Source of the DNA: Thermodesulfobacteriota bacterium
Lineage (GTDB): Bacteria > Desulfobacterota > WTBG01 > CAIYCZ01 > CAIRTM01
Assembly: GCA_028282925.1 (NCBI GenBank)
Contig: JANQGV010000026.1
Coordinates: 1 to 38,929, forward strand
Direction: 5' to 3'
Length of the DNA: 38,929 nucleotides
The notes beneath the pieces are model-generated. The model searched no databases, had not been told where the DNA came from, and worked only from the letters and a program-made list of their open reading frames with translations. Shown piece after piece: positions 1 through 7,155 of this stretch. The translations under genes were made by a program, and so were the position numbers. The stretch's first letter is position 1, and the number at the start of each line of letters is the position of its first letter.

Positions 1-610
1 CATGCGAATCATGGAGATCAGCTACAAAGACCGCATGAAGCCCTATGACTCGTGGTTCTGGATGCCCTCGATCCGTCGAATCCGGCGTCGTTCCACCACA
101 GAGCGGCAGGATGCTCAGGGCGGAGCCGATTTTTGCGCCTATGATAATGATGGCTGGGACGGTCCGGTGCAGATCAACAAATACAAATACCTTGGCCGGA
201 AAGATTTGTTGCTGGCACGGCATACAGATGTCGATAAGCTTGAACACACGCCGGGGGATTGTCTGTTTGACGGCACTGAGCGTGAGCGGATCAAGGTGCA
301 TGCTGTTGAGGCCGTCAACCAGGACCCCAATTTTTTGTACACAAAAATGATTTGGTACCTGGACCCGGAGACGTGGGTGATGCTCTATTCGGACCGGTAT
401 GACCGGCGGGGGAAGCTGTGGAAGGTGATGGACCAGTTCGGCTACATAGGCAAGGGGTATCAGGGAATGGATGTGGCTCATTTTAATTCCAACCAGATGA
501 TCGACGTGCAGCGGATTCACTCCACCGGTGCCGTATCACGTCAGGAATTCGGCAAGCAGTTCCCGCCACGGATGTTTACGCTGCAGTACCTGCAGAAACG
601 CGGTTACTAG
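1..610 (+). CDS. DUF1329 family protein, 3' part (5' end outside window)
   Basis: The reading frame is already open at the first base and ends at the TAG at 608-610, so only about the last 200 residues are present. The part seen has the features of the C-terminal half of DUF1329 proteins, which are exported proteins with a LolB/LolA-like fold: a segment DSWFWMPSIRRIRR near the start of the visible part, then a charged YDNDGWDGPVQINKYKYLG stretch, and later WYLDPETWVMLYSDRYDRRG followed by LWKV. Family members are often found beside RND exporters or outer-membrane proteins, but the precise role is not established. The ATG at 2 is probably internal, not the start. A repeat fragment begins at the base after the stop and an intrinsic terminator follows at 701-732. 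Family assignment is fairly secure; function is unknown. Confidence 0.75.
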   Translation, partial: MRIMEISYKDRMKPYDSWFWMPSIRRIRRRSTTERQDAQGGADFCAYDNDGWDGPVQINKYKYLGRKDLLLARHTDVDKLEHTPGDCLFDGTERERIKVHAVEAVNQDPNFLYTKMIWYLDPETWVMLYSDRYDRRGKLWKVMDQFGYIGKGYQGMDVAHFNSNQMIDVQRIHSTGAVSRQEFGKQFPPRMFTLQYLQKRGY

Positions 611-633
611 GAGGCTGCCGGAGAACGCCCGAC
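611..633 (+). repeat. Fragment of palindromic 3'-end repeat (left end only)
   Basis: The sequence GAGGCTGCCGGAGAACGCCC directly follows the DUF1329 stop codon and matches the left end of the larger palindromic repeats at 4284 and 6522. No matching right half is seen here, so this is a decayed or truncated copy. Confidence 0.5.
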
Positions 634-700
634 AGCTTGTGTTGGACGCACTGTTCGTTCCATAACAGGGGCCGCCGGACGGATGAAAACAATGTGATAC

Positions 701-732
701 AAAAAAGCCCTCTATATGCAAGAGGGCTTTTT
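701..732 (+). terminator. Intrinsic terminator after DUF1329 gene
   Basis: AAAAAAGCCCTCT and AGAGGGCTTTTT form a strong stem around a 7-base loop, followed by a T run. It lies about 90 bases after the stop codon of the upstream gene. The A run on the other side means it could also stop transcription coming from the right. Confidence 0.85.
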
Positions 733-821
733 CCTCCGGGGGATTAATTATTGTGCTTTTAAAACCATGGCTTTCAGCCGTGCGTCTCTAATAGCTTTGA
801 ACGATTCGGGGTGGATATGTA

Positions 822-1050
822 TATAAGACGCTGCGCGTCTTCTACCCCCTTTCTTTGTCCGCCCCAAAGAAAGGGGGGAAAGAAAGGGCGCCCTGCAACT
901 TGTCCCGCCGAAAACGGCGGGATACCCTCACGGCACGATTTCAGTCGGCGGGTCAACAAACTCGCCCCTGAGAAACGGGGCTCAAACATGTCGACCCTTA
1001 TTTCCTCCTGAAACCGCTGCACTCGGCTGCGCTGCAATGGGACTAGGAAA
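822..1050. repeat. Dispersed structured repeat, copy 1
   Basis: This block is repeated near the end of the window (38754 onward) in the same orientation, with long identical runs such as CGCCCTGCAACTTGTCCCGC and CACGATTTCAGTCGGCGGGT. It holds a chain of local inverted repeats: CCTTTCTTT with AAAGAAAGG, CCCGCCG with CGGCGGG, and GCCCC with GGGGC. Open reading frames across it on either strand are short, lack a good ribosome site and resemble no family I recognise, so it is treated as a non-coding dispersed element. Its right edge is set from the end of the AAACCGCTGCACTCGGCTGCG segment and is approximate, because the second copy is cut by the window end. Confidence 0.8.
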
Positions 1051-1119
1051 GCCCGTTACTCATCAACGGTAATTACTTTTAAAAATCAATGCTGCATTTA
1101 ATAGTATGGTGATTGTCAG

Positions 1120-1163
1120 GCACCCCTTTGGGGTGCTTCCTAATACCTCGCCCTACGGGCGAG
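1120..1163 (-). terminator. Two hairpins just after the PKD lipoprotein gene
   Basis: CTCGCCC-TAC-GGGCGAG (1147-1163) is a perfect 7-bp stem starting 5 bases after the lipoprotein stop codon on the minus strand. A second stem, GCACCCC-TTT-GGGGTGC (1120-1136), follows. Neither has a long U tract, so they could be terminators or transcript-end stabilisers. Confidence 0.5.
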
Positions 1164-1168
1164 TATAG

Positions 1169-1516
1169 TTACTGTACTGTGACCGTGACTGCTTTTGACA
1201 GCGATCGGTTTGCAGCGGTGAATACCGTAACGGTAATGGTGTATGTGCCGGATTTTTTGTATAAATGCGATGCCGGGAAGTATGCATGTCGATCAATGGT
1301 GCCGTCGCCCCAGTCCCATTGAATCCGTGTTACCGGTGCAGTGATGCCGCCGTTTACGCTCACCTCCAGATCGAATATCTCCGGGGTGTTGACATTGAGT
1401 TCTGCAGCAGTGGCTGCCTGTTCATCGGGAGTGTTGCCGCAGCCGGCAACACCCATATGCAGTACGCTCAACACGATCAGTACGGTATATACATACGGTT
1501 TTGTTTTACCTGCCAT
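1169..1516 (-). CDS. Small lipoprotein with a single PKD domain
   Basis: The 115-residue product starts with a basic n-region and hydrophobic stretch (about residues 6-25) ending in the lipobox GVAGC, so it is probably lipidated at the cysteine and held at a membrane. The rest is one PKD-type immunoglobulin-like domain, shown by the signature IQWDWGDGT and, further on, YKKSGTYTITVTV. PKD domains mediate protein or carbohydrate contacts outside the cell. No catalytic domain is attached, which is unusual because PKD domains are mostly modules of larger surface proteins. The gene lies 33 bases after gloB on the same strand and may be its distal operon partner. The binding partner is unknown. Confidence 0.7.
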   Translation of the reverse strand: MAGKTKPYVYTVLIVLSVLHMGVAGCGNTPDEQAATAAELNVNTPEIFDLEVSVNGGITAPVTRIQWDWGDGTIDRHAYFPASHLYKKSGTYTITVTVFTAANRSLSKAVTVTVQ

Positions 1517-1549
1517 TGATGCCCGCCTTTTTTATTGTTAATCCATTCG

Positions 1550-2293
1550 TTAGAAAACATCTTTGCGTTTGCGCAGTTCGGCAAAAACCGTCACCGGGTC
1601 AGTGCAATCCAGGGCCAGGGCGCGCTGTAAATCTTTATCAGTCGTTCTTAGAAAAGGGTTGAGTGCACGTTCTTCCTTCAGCGTTGATGGAATCGTTGCT
1701 TCTCCCCGTGCGGTTGCCTGTCGGGCCTGTTGCAGTTTGTCTGCAATGTCCTGGTTGTCCGGCTCTATTGATGCGGCAAACAGGTAGTTATCAGCCGTAT
1801 ACTCATGACCACAGTACACAAGGGTTTCCGATGGCAGGGCCGCAAGTTTTTGAAGCGATTCATGCATTTGCGCGGCAGTGCCTTCAAAGAGGCGCCCGCA
1901 CCCCCCGGAAAACAGGGTGTCGCCGGTAAAAAGCATCCCGGGTGCGTAGAAACAGATATGGTCCGTGGTGTGGCCGGGTGTTGCTATAACCTGTATGGTT
2001 GCGGTTCCGCATGCAACAGTATCGCCTTCGGCAACCGTCCGGGTGGCCGGTTCCCGGGACCCCTGGGCCCTTACTACGGCACACCCGGTTGCCTGCTGAA
2101 CGGTCCGGGCACCGCCGCAGTGGTCGAAGTGATGATGGGTAAGCAGCACCGCTTCGAGGGAGGCGCCGGTATCGTGCAGTGCCTGTAATACCGGCCGGGC
2201 CTGTCCCGGATCAACGACAAGGGCACAGCTTCCCTGCAGCAGAAGGTAGCTGTAATTGTCGGCCATGAGCGGTATGGTTATAACCTGTATCAT
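1550..2293 (-). CDS. gloB: Hydroxyacylglutathione hydrolase / glyoxalase II-like metallo-beta-lactamase protein
   Basis: The 247-residue protein has the metallo-beta-lactamase fold. The metal motif THHHFDHCGG (about residues 52-61) is the glyoxalase II form of THxHxDH, and later metal ligands fit ATPGHTTDH, FTGDTLFSGGCGRLFEGT and YCGHEYT. The C-terminal helical part with NPFLR matches the substrate-binding domain of glyoxalase II, which hydrolyses S-lactoylglutathione or related thioesters in the cytoplasm. Length is typical for bacterial GloB. It begins 17 bases after the flavin-reductase-like gene, so the two are probably cotranscribed. Many anaerobes lack glutathione, so the true thiol substrate could be another low-molecular-weight thioester. 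Confidence 0.85.
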   Translation of the reverse strand: MIQVITIPLMADNYSYLLLQGSCALVVDPGQARPVLQALHDTGASLEAVLLTHHHFDHCGGARTVQQATGCAVVRAQGSREPATRTVAEGDTVACGTATIQVIATPGHTTDHICFYAPGMLFTGDTLFSGGCGRLFEGTAAQMHESLQKLAALPSETLVYCGHEYTADNYLFAASIEPDNQDIADKLQQARQATARGEATIPSTLKEERALNPFLRTTDKDLQRALALDCTDPVTVFAELRKRKDVF

Positions 2294-2310
2294 AAAAATG
2301 CAAACCTGTA

Positions 2311-2841
2311 TCAGTCGCAGCAGTAGACCGTTGTGCCGCTGACTGCAAGCACTTCGCCGTAGTAGATGCGATGATAGTCGCTCTCTTTATAAAAGGCGTC
2401 GATTGCGGTATCGATGAATTTTTCCGGATCAAAGTCGTCCCAGTATGTTTTGCGGCATTCAATAATCAGTTCGGCTTCTTTAAAAGAAGGGGCGGTGACC
2501 TGTGTGGAGGAGGAAGGGGTGAGTCCCGCCTCGGCTATTTTATCGCCGTCACGTCCTGATTTCGATCCCAGGAGTTGCAAAGCGGGCCGCAGTTCCTCCG
2601 GCAAAACGCTCAGGGTGAAGGTGTCGTGTTTTTCCATGAATTGAAAGGTATGCCGTGAGGGCCTGACAACCACCTGGGCAAAGGGCTTGCCCCACATGGT
2701 GCCGAAGCTGCCCCAGCCGACGGTCATGGCATTGTATGTTCCGTTGGTGAAATTGCCGCTGCAGAGCACCAGCCATTTTTTGGACCAGAGAGAGTGAGCT
2801 TGTGTCATAAAAGAATCTACGGGTATTGGTTTCCGCTGCAT
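2311..2841 (-). CDS. Flavin reductase-like / FMN-binding split-barrel protein
   Basis: The 176-residue protein resembles the flavin reductase-like domain family (flavoredoxin / DIM6-NTAB type). Visible features are a core NGTYNAMTVGWGSFGTMWG, where the family typically binds FMN, followed by VVVRPSRHTFQFME and TFTLSVLP, which are characteristic strands of the barrel. In sulfate reducers such proteins act as flavoredoxins or NAD(P)H:FMN reductases in the cytoplasm, but no partner is identified here. The ATG at 2841 is preceded by AGGAGG at a spacing of 9 bases, which fixes the start. It sits between nikR (72 bases upstream) and gloB (17 bases downstream). Confidence 0.75.
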   Translation of the reverse strand: MQRKPIPVDSFMTQAHSLWSKKWLVLCSGNFTNGTYNAMTVGWGSFGTMWGKPFAQVVVRPSRHTFQFMEKHDTFTLSVLPEELRPALQLLGSKSGRDGDKIAEAGLTPSSSTQVTAPSFKEAELIIECRKTYWDDFDPEKFIDTAIDAFYKESDYHRIYYGEVLAVSGTTVYCCD

Positions 2842-2913
2842 GTGAACGTGCCTCCTGTTATTGCTCTATATAGGTGTTTGTATTTAGTTTCAGTGCTTGT
2901 ATCTTTTCTTATG

Positions 2914-3330
2914 TCACGCCAGGTTTTTTCCGGTTGTTGCCATGGACAAGGCACAATGCTTGACGCCCCGAGCGGCCTTCAACAGTGCGGCCAGTTTTTC
3001 GATGTCGCGCGGGTCCCCTTTTGTGACGATAATTTCCAGGCAGTTGTGGTGGTCGAGATGGATATGCTGGGTTGAGATAATAATGTCGGGCGAGGTGTGC
3101 TGAATGTCGGTCAGCTTCGATGAAAGCCCGGGTGTATGATGATCGTACACCAGTGATATGGTGCCGGCCACTTCACGGCCCGCCCGCCATTCAAGCCGCA
3201 CCAGTTCATCACGTATCAGGTCGCGGATCGCCTCGGAGCGATTGGAATACCCTTTTGTTTTGATGAGATTGTCGAAACTGTCAAGCAGCTGTTTGTCGAG
3301 CGAAACTCCGAAACGAATGAGTGATGACAT
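2914..3330 (-). CDS. nikR: Nickel-responsive transcriptional regulator NikR
   Basis: The 138-residue protein has the NikR layout: an N-terminal ribbon-helix-helix DNA-binding domain (about residues 1-45, RFGVSLDKQLLDSFD and SNRSEAIRDLIRD) and a C-terminal ACT-like metal-binding domain. The high-affinity Ni site H-x-H-x5-C is present as HIHLDHHNC, and the additional histidine from the other subunit fits DIQHT. NikR represses nickel uptake when nickel is plentiful. No nickel transporter, hydrogenase or Ni-CODH gene lies close by, so its targets are probably elsewhere, apart from possible autoregulation through the dyad at 3394-3422. The start is supported by GGGGAG at a spacing of about 7 bases. 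Confidence 0.92.
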   Translation of the reverse strand: MSSLIRFGVSLDKQLLDSFDNLIKTKGYSNRSEAIRDLIRDELVRLEWRAGREVAGTISLVYDHHTPGLSSKLTDIQHTSPDIIISTQHIHLDHHNCLEIIVTKGDPRDIEKLAALLKAARGVKHCALSMATTGKNLA

Positions 3331-3393
3331 CAGGTTTCTCCCCTAACGGTAAAGCATTTTTCACGGTTGCAGTTTTTAAAAGTAACAAACATT

Positions 3394-3422
3394 TGCAGGC
3401 AAGTCAAATAGGCTTCCCTGCA
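3394..3422. promoter_or_regulatory. Spaced dyad TGCAGG-N17-CCTGCA, candidate NikR operator
   Basis: Perfect 6-base inverted half-sites separated by 17 bases lie 64-92 bases upstream of nikR and upstream of the divergent PilZ gene. The geometry is close to the 6-N16-6 layout of the E. coli NikR operator, although the half-site sequence differs. This is a candidate only. Confidence 0.3.
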
Positions 3423-3445
3423 TAGATGTCGATTTTATGTAACGC

Positions 3446-3472
3446 TTGACGTTAAAACTGATATATTATATT
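3446..3472 (+). promoter_or_regulatory. Candidate sigma-70 promoter of PilZ gene
   Basis: TTGACG (3446-3451) and TATATT (3467-3472) lie 15 bases apart, about 65 bases before the preferred PilZ start at 3539. The spacing is short and an overlapping TATATT lies even closer, so this is a moderate candidate. Confidence 0.4.
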
Positions 3473-3538
3473 GACAAAAGTATAAAAAAACATAAAGTAA
3501 AAGCATACAAACTGTTCTACGATCATACGGGGGTTGCT

Positions 3539-4282
3539 ATGTTTCTTGATAAACAGGAAGATATTGAATCCGTATTGCTGCTTACGCAGTTGCAGGATAT
3601 TTCCATTACCGTAACGTTGCGGGGTGTCGACGAGGTGTTCACTTCAACGTTTGAAGAAATTGCGACCGAAATAGACGGCAGGCCGACCCTGCTCATTAAT
3701 CCCCTCTCGCCGAGTCTCGGCAACAAACTTGTTGCCGCCGTACGGTTGATGAATATTGAATTTACGCTTCCGGACCCGACAGCGAAAGAAAAGCAGAATA
3801 CATATAATTTTAATGCCAATTTTATACGAAAAGAGAAATTTGAAGATAAGCCGGTTATTCGCATTTCGTTCCCGGAAAAACGGCGCTACAACCGTGTGGT
3901 TCCCCGTCCGGACCAGCCCATTACGCTTACCGTCGATTCCCCGAGCGGCCCCACTTCCCAGTATCTGGTGAATGTGAGCGAGGGAGGAGTCGGTTTCTAT
4001 ACCAATTTTGACGAATCGGAGCTTGAAAAAGACAAACACCTGCATATACAGTTGCAGTTCGCCGACGGCACCCAGGTCGACACAAAAGTCGTCCTGCGAT
4101 GGATTTCACGCTTTGATACCCCGATGACCATCGAGGGCATCAACTATTTCTGTTTTTGCGGTGCCGAGTTTCTTGAGATTGAGCAGGACAAGCTTGACTA
4201 CATTATACGCTATGTCCACCAGCGTCAGGAAGAACAATTGCAGGCCCTGATAAATGATGAATCGCAATGGACCGATTTCTAG
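3539..4282 (+). CDS. PilZ domain protein, YcgR-like
   Basis: Read from the ATG at 3539 the protein has 247 residues. Residues about 1-110 look like the N-terminal YcgR/flagellar-brake-type domain. A PilZ domain follows with both c-di-GMP-binding motifs: RRYNR (RxxxR, about residues 115-119) and NVSEGG ((D/N)xSxxG, 145-150). The frame is open back to a TTG at 3446, but that codon has no ribosome site and coincides with a -35-like box. The ATG at 3539 has a GGGGG run shortly before it and is preferred. The expected role is to bind c-di-GMP and alter motility, adhesion or secretion. A large palindromic repeat begins 2 bases after the stop. Confidence 0.8.
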   Translation: MFLDKQEDIESVLLLTQLQDISITVTLRGVDEVFTSTFEEIATEIDGRPTLLINPLSPSLGNKLVAAVRLMNIEFTLPDPTAKEKQNTYNFNANFIRKEKFEDKPVIRISFPEKRRYNRVVPRPDQPITLTVDSPSGPTSQYLVNVSEGGVGFYTNFDESELEKDKHLHIQLQFADGTQVDTKVVLRWISRFDTPMTIEGINYFCFCGAEFLEIEQDKLDYIIRYVHQRQEEQLQALINDESQWTDF

Positions 4283-4283
4283 C

Positions 4284-4584
4284 AGGCTGTCGGAGAACGC
4301 CCATCTCCTGCGTTGCGCTTACCTTTCGTCACTGCAGCGTACTGTTAGTCCCAAAACAAACGAAGAATTCTACTGCGGCTGCCGAAATACCTAAATCTCC
4401 AGCCTGTACTCCCTTCAGCCTCATCAACGTACGGTTGAGTACGATTCTTCGGCTTCCGATGCGTGCAGTCTGTATCTCCAGGCATTTCGACACCCTCGCT
4501 ACGAATCCTCGCTTGATTTGAGACTACCGCGCTTCATTCCTCATGGTTTCGCGCGCCTTGTATCTGAACATTCTCCAACAGCCT
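4284..4584 (+). repeat. Long (301-bp) palindromic repeat after the PilZ gene
   Basis: The ends AGGCTGTCGGAGAA and TTCTCCAACAGCCT are imperfect inverted copies. Inward pairs continue: GTTAGTCCCAAAACAA with TTGATTTGAGACTAC, CGAAATACCTAAATC with the TCTCCAGGCATTTCG region, and a centre CAACGTACGGTTG near 4431. The outer 60 bases on each side match the 125-bp repeat at 6522-6646, which lacks the inner part. It starts 2 bases after a stop codon and has no coding potential. Confidence 0.75.
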
Positions 4585-5062
4585 ATCTTTGCGAAAGTAT
4601 TCCGACAGGCTTCTAGACCATTAGTACCCTCCGTTCTTATTTAGTAAGTAGAGCATTTTTCACAACAAGCGTCTAAAAACAATGTGCATTTCCCTGGACA
4701 TCGCTCCAACATACTGTATCCGAATACGGGTTTTTTTTGTGTATTCTGCCTTTTTTACCTCATTTTTTTACGCATATTACCCAACACTTGTCAAAAAACC
4801 GACTCTTTTTGATAAAAATGTCCCGTGGGACCAAAGACCGCAGTTGGGGGAGGGCGTGTCGGTTTTTTGTTGAAAATAAACAAAAAACATATAGTTATGC
4901 TTTGTATGGCAAGGGTGAACGGCTTTTTGTGCCTCGATTCTATGCGATTTAGTATTAAGGTATGGTGTTTGCATGTATTGTTAACTATTCATTCGGTGAA
5001 TAGTTGCAGGGACAGGATCATCGGTTAATCGATATAGTTGTTCATTGTAAGGGAGGGTGACA
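4585..5062. other. Intergenic region before the PilZ-methyltransferase gene
   Basis: No gene is supported in these 478 bases. A stray repeat-like piece (CCGACAGGCTTCTAG) is near 4602. The remainder is AT-rich with several T and A runs and presumably holds the promoter of the downstream gene. Short open frames near 4682-5028 have no ribosome site or recognisable product. Confidence 0.6.
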
Positions 5063-6514
5063 ATGATGCTGCAGATGCCAAACGATTCAATCATAACACA
5101 TCTGCCGGACCGCAGGGTAAAACCGTTTATTCGTTCACGAAAACGAACAAAATTCGACAGGCGAACCTCTTTTCGGGCCGGGTCCGGCATTCTTGCGTTA
5201 GTGCAGTCCGGAGATGCAACTGTCGGGGGCACCCTGGTCAATATCAGCGATTCCGGGGCCTGTATTGAGCTGCCGCAAAGCGAAACCCGTGATGTTTCTG
5301 TGGTGCAGGTGGGCATACCGTTGCTCCATAACAAAATTATCAACTGTGAGACTGCCTGGAGTGATACCAGGAGAGATACCGCCTCGGTCCGGTTCGGCAT
5401 AAAATTCATCGGGCTCAACGGCAATGATAAAGCCCACTTACGTAAACGTATATTGCTTAATGAGCAGATTCTTTTGCAGCATGCCGAGGATGTCGCGCAG
5501 AAAGCAGACGATGTCGCGCAGCAGCAGGAAATTAAAACATTTTTTCTGATAGATGTCAGGAAAGCGTTGGAACATCTGATCGAAATTGATGCATCCGTTG
5601 CTCATTCGGCCCACGCCGATGAACTTGCGACACGCTGCAAGGAAGCCCTCGACCAGCTTGCAGAAGCGGGTGATGCTCTGGACACAGTGCTGGATAACCC
5701 GTGTATCACAAAAGACATTAAGCAGCGGGTTCGTGCGCTGCTGGGGCACTTCCTGTACCAGTCGCAGGTATTCCGAAGGGCGCTTGAAAAACCGCGCGGC
5801 TATCCGGGGGATTACCAGATGCTGGAAATGGCGTACGATAACCGGGAAGTATCAAACGGTATCGGCTACTATCTTGACCGCTACGGACTTGACCGGCCCT
5901 ATTCCGAGGCAATCCGCAAACGCAAGGACATGATGCGTGATATACTCCAATCCTACATCACAAACAGCCCATGCCGTGATTTGAAGATTTTAAACCTGGC
6001 TTCGGGAGCCTGCCGCGAGATCCGCGAGCTGCTGAACGAGTCCGTACCGTGCACCAGGCACGTCGACCTCAAATGTATCGACCAGGATGAAGAAGCCATA
6101 GCTTTTTCACATAACAAGCTGGCTGACCTCGATACCGGCCACATGGATATTGATTTGATCAAGGGTAATATTTTACGGCTTGAAGAGTTGGACCTGGGCG
6201 GTGACAACAGCTTCGACCTGATATACAGTATCGGTATTGCCGATTATCTGCAGGACCGGATGCTTACAAAGATATTCCAGGATTGCTACCATAAGCTGAA
6301 AAAAGGCGGTAAGCTGGTGATCGCGTATAAAGATAGGGAACGAAACAAGCCGTTGGCATTCAACTGGTACGGTGACTGGAACTTCGTGCCCCGCAACGAA
6401 GAAGAGTTGCTGGACATGATTTATGATGCAATGGGTAAAGACAATATTTCCATACATATTACCCGGGAGAGTACGGGGATTATATTTTTTGCCGATATAA
6501 CCAAAGAACGGTAG
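5063..6514 (+). CDS. PilZ domain - SAM-dependent methyltransferase fusion
   Basis: The 483-residue protein joins an N-terminal PilZ domain to a class I SAM methyltransferase. The PilZ part has a basic RKRTKFDRR segment and NISDSG ((D/N)xSxxG, about 60-65). A helical linker of about 130 residues follows, then a PRGYPGDYQML motif near residue 250 and a methyltransferase fold with LKILNLASGACRE as the probable SAM loop, LKCIDQD as the acidic end of strand 2, and FDLIYSIGIADYL. The GYxGDY motif and layout resemble proteins annotated as extracellular factor (3-hydroxypalmitate methyl ester) synthesis methyltransferases, as in Ralstonia quorum signalling. The substrate cannot be read from sequence. 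The ATG at 5063 is 6 bases after GGGAGG; the upstream in-frame GTG at 5057 abuts it and is unlikely. Confidence 0.78.
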   Translation: MMLQMPNDSIITHLPDRRVKPFIRSRKRTKFDRRTSFRAGSGILALVQSGDATVGGTLVNISDSGACIELPQSETRDVSVVQVGIPLLHNKIINCETAWSDTRRDTASVRFGIKFIGLNGNDKAHLRKRILLNEQILLQHAEDVAQKADDVAQQQEIKTFFLIDVRKALEHLIEIDASVAHSAHADELATRCKEALDQLAEAGDALDTVLDNPCITKDIKQRVRALLGHFLYQSQVFRRALEKPRGYPGDYQMLEMAYDNREVSNGIGYYLDRYGLDRPYSEAIRKRKDMMRDILQSYITNSPCRDLKILNLASGACREIRELLNESVPCTRHVDLKCIDQDEEAIAFSHNKLADLDTGHMDIDLIKGNILRLEELDLGGDNSFDLIYSIGIADYLQDRMLTKIFQDCYHKLKKGGKLVIAYKDRERNKPLAFNWYGDWNFVPRNEEELLDMIYDAMGKDNISIHITRESTGIIFFADITKER

Positions 6515-6521
6515 GGGGTAG

Positions 6522-6646
6522 GAGGCGACCGGAAAACGCTCATCTACTGCGTTGCATGCTTCCCTCGTCGCTGCGATGTACAACTACGTACACCTCACTC
6601 CTCGGGATTTCATGCGCCTTGTATCTGAACATTTTCCAGCCGCCTC
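6522..6646 (+). repeat. 125-bp palindromic repeat after PilZ-methyltransferase gene
   Basis: The ends GAGGCGACCGGAAAA and TTTTCCAGCCGCCTC are imperfect inverted copies, with the centre GTACAACTACGTAC near 6584. The arms match the outer arms of the 301-bp repeat at 4284-4584 (shared CTGCGTTGC, CTCGTC, GCGCCTTGTATCTGAACATT). It starts 8 bases after a stop codon. Confidence 0.75.
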
Positions 6647-7155
6647 AATAGCTTGTTGGTAAGATTCTATTTCTTCCATTGTAATCAGCCTGTTGGTTTG
6701 CAGAATCCTTTGCTTTATTCCGGACTCATGCGCCTCACTTCTTAAGGCTTTCGCGTGCCTTCGGCAGTCTCAACGCTTGCCGGTAAGACATTGTTACCTT
6801 CATAGCAACTTTTTTGTTTCTTACCATTAGGCCCTTTCATTTTTTCTATTGATCCCGCATGTTTTAGATAAAAAAACATACTTTTCCGGTCGGAAATCCC
6901 CCCTTTCTTTTTTCAGGCATTCCTTTGAGGTGTTGCTTTTTTTATGGCTAAAATACAATAATTTACACGGATATGCGTATGCCTGGCGTTTAGTATGGCC
7001 TGCAACTTTCGATACTTTTCGTGATTATCGATATTTTTGATAATTTAAGTTTTTTTATATAGTTCCGATAAATAAACCTTGTTAACCAAATCAGGGTAGC
7101 TGTTTAGTCGCTGGAACCATTAACCGGGATATCGTTGTAGATCAATAGTGTGCCT
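6647..7155. other. Intergenic region with degenerate repeat, before hybrid kinase
   Basis: No gene is supported. GCTTGTTGGTAAGA (from 6650) and GCTTGCCGGTAAGA (from 6776) are near-identical direct copies. Between them is a stretch with CATGCGCCTCACTTCTTAAG and TTTCGCGTGCCTT that resembles a decayed right arm of the palindromic repeat. From about 6800 the sequence is AT-rich and probably contains the promoter of the kinase gene. Confidence 0.55.

Noticed and set aside
774-1037. Open frames on both strands across the repeat
   Set aside because: They lie inside the dispersed repeat, have no ribosome site and no recognisable product.
3446-3538. TTG at 3446 as start of the PilZ protein
   Set aside because: No ribosome site, the codon forms a -35-like box, and the ATG at 3539 has a better upstream context.
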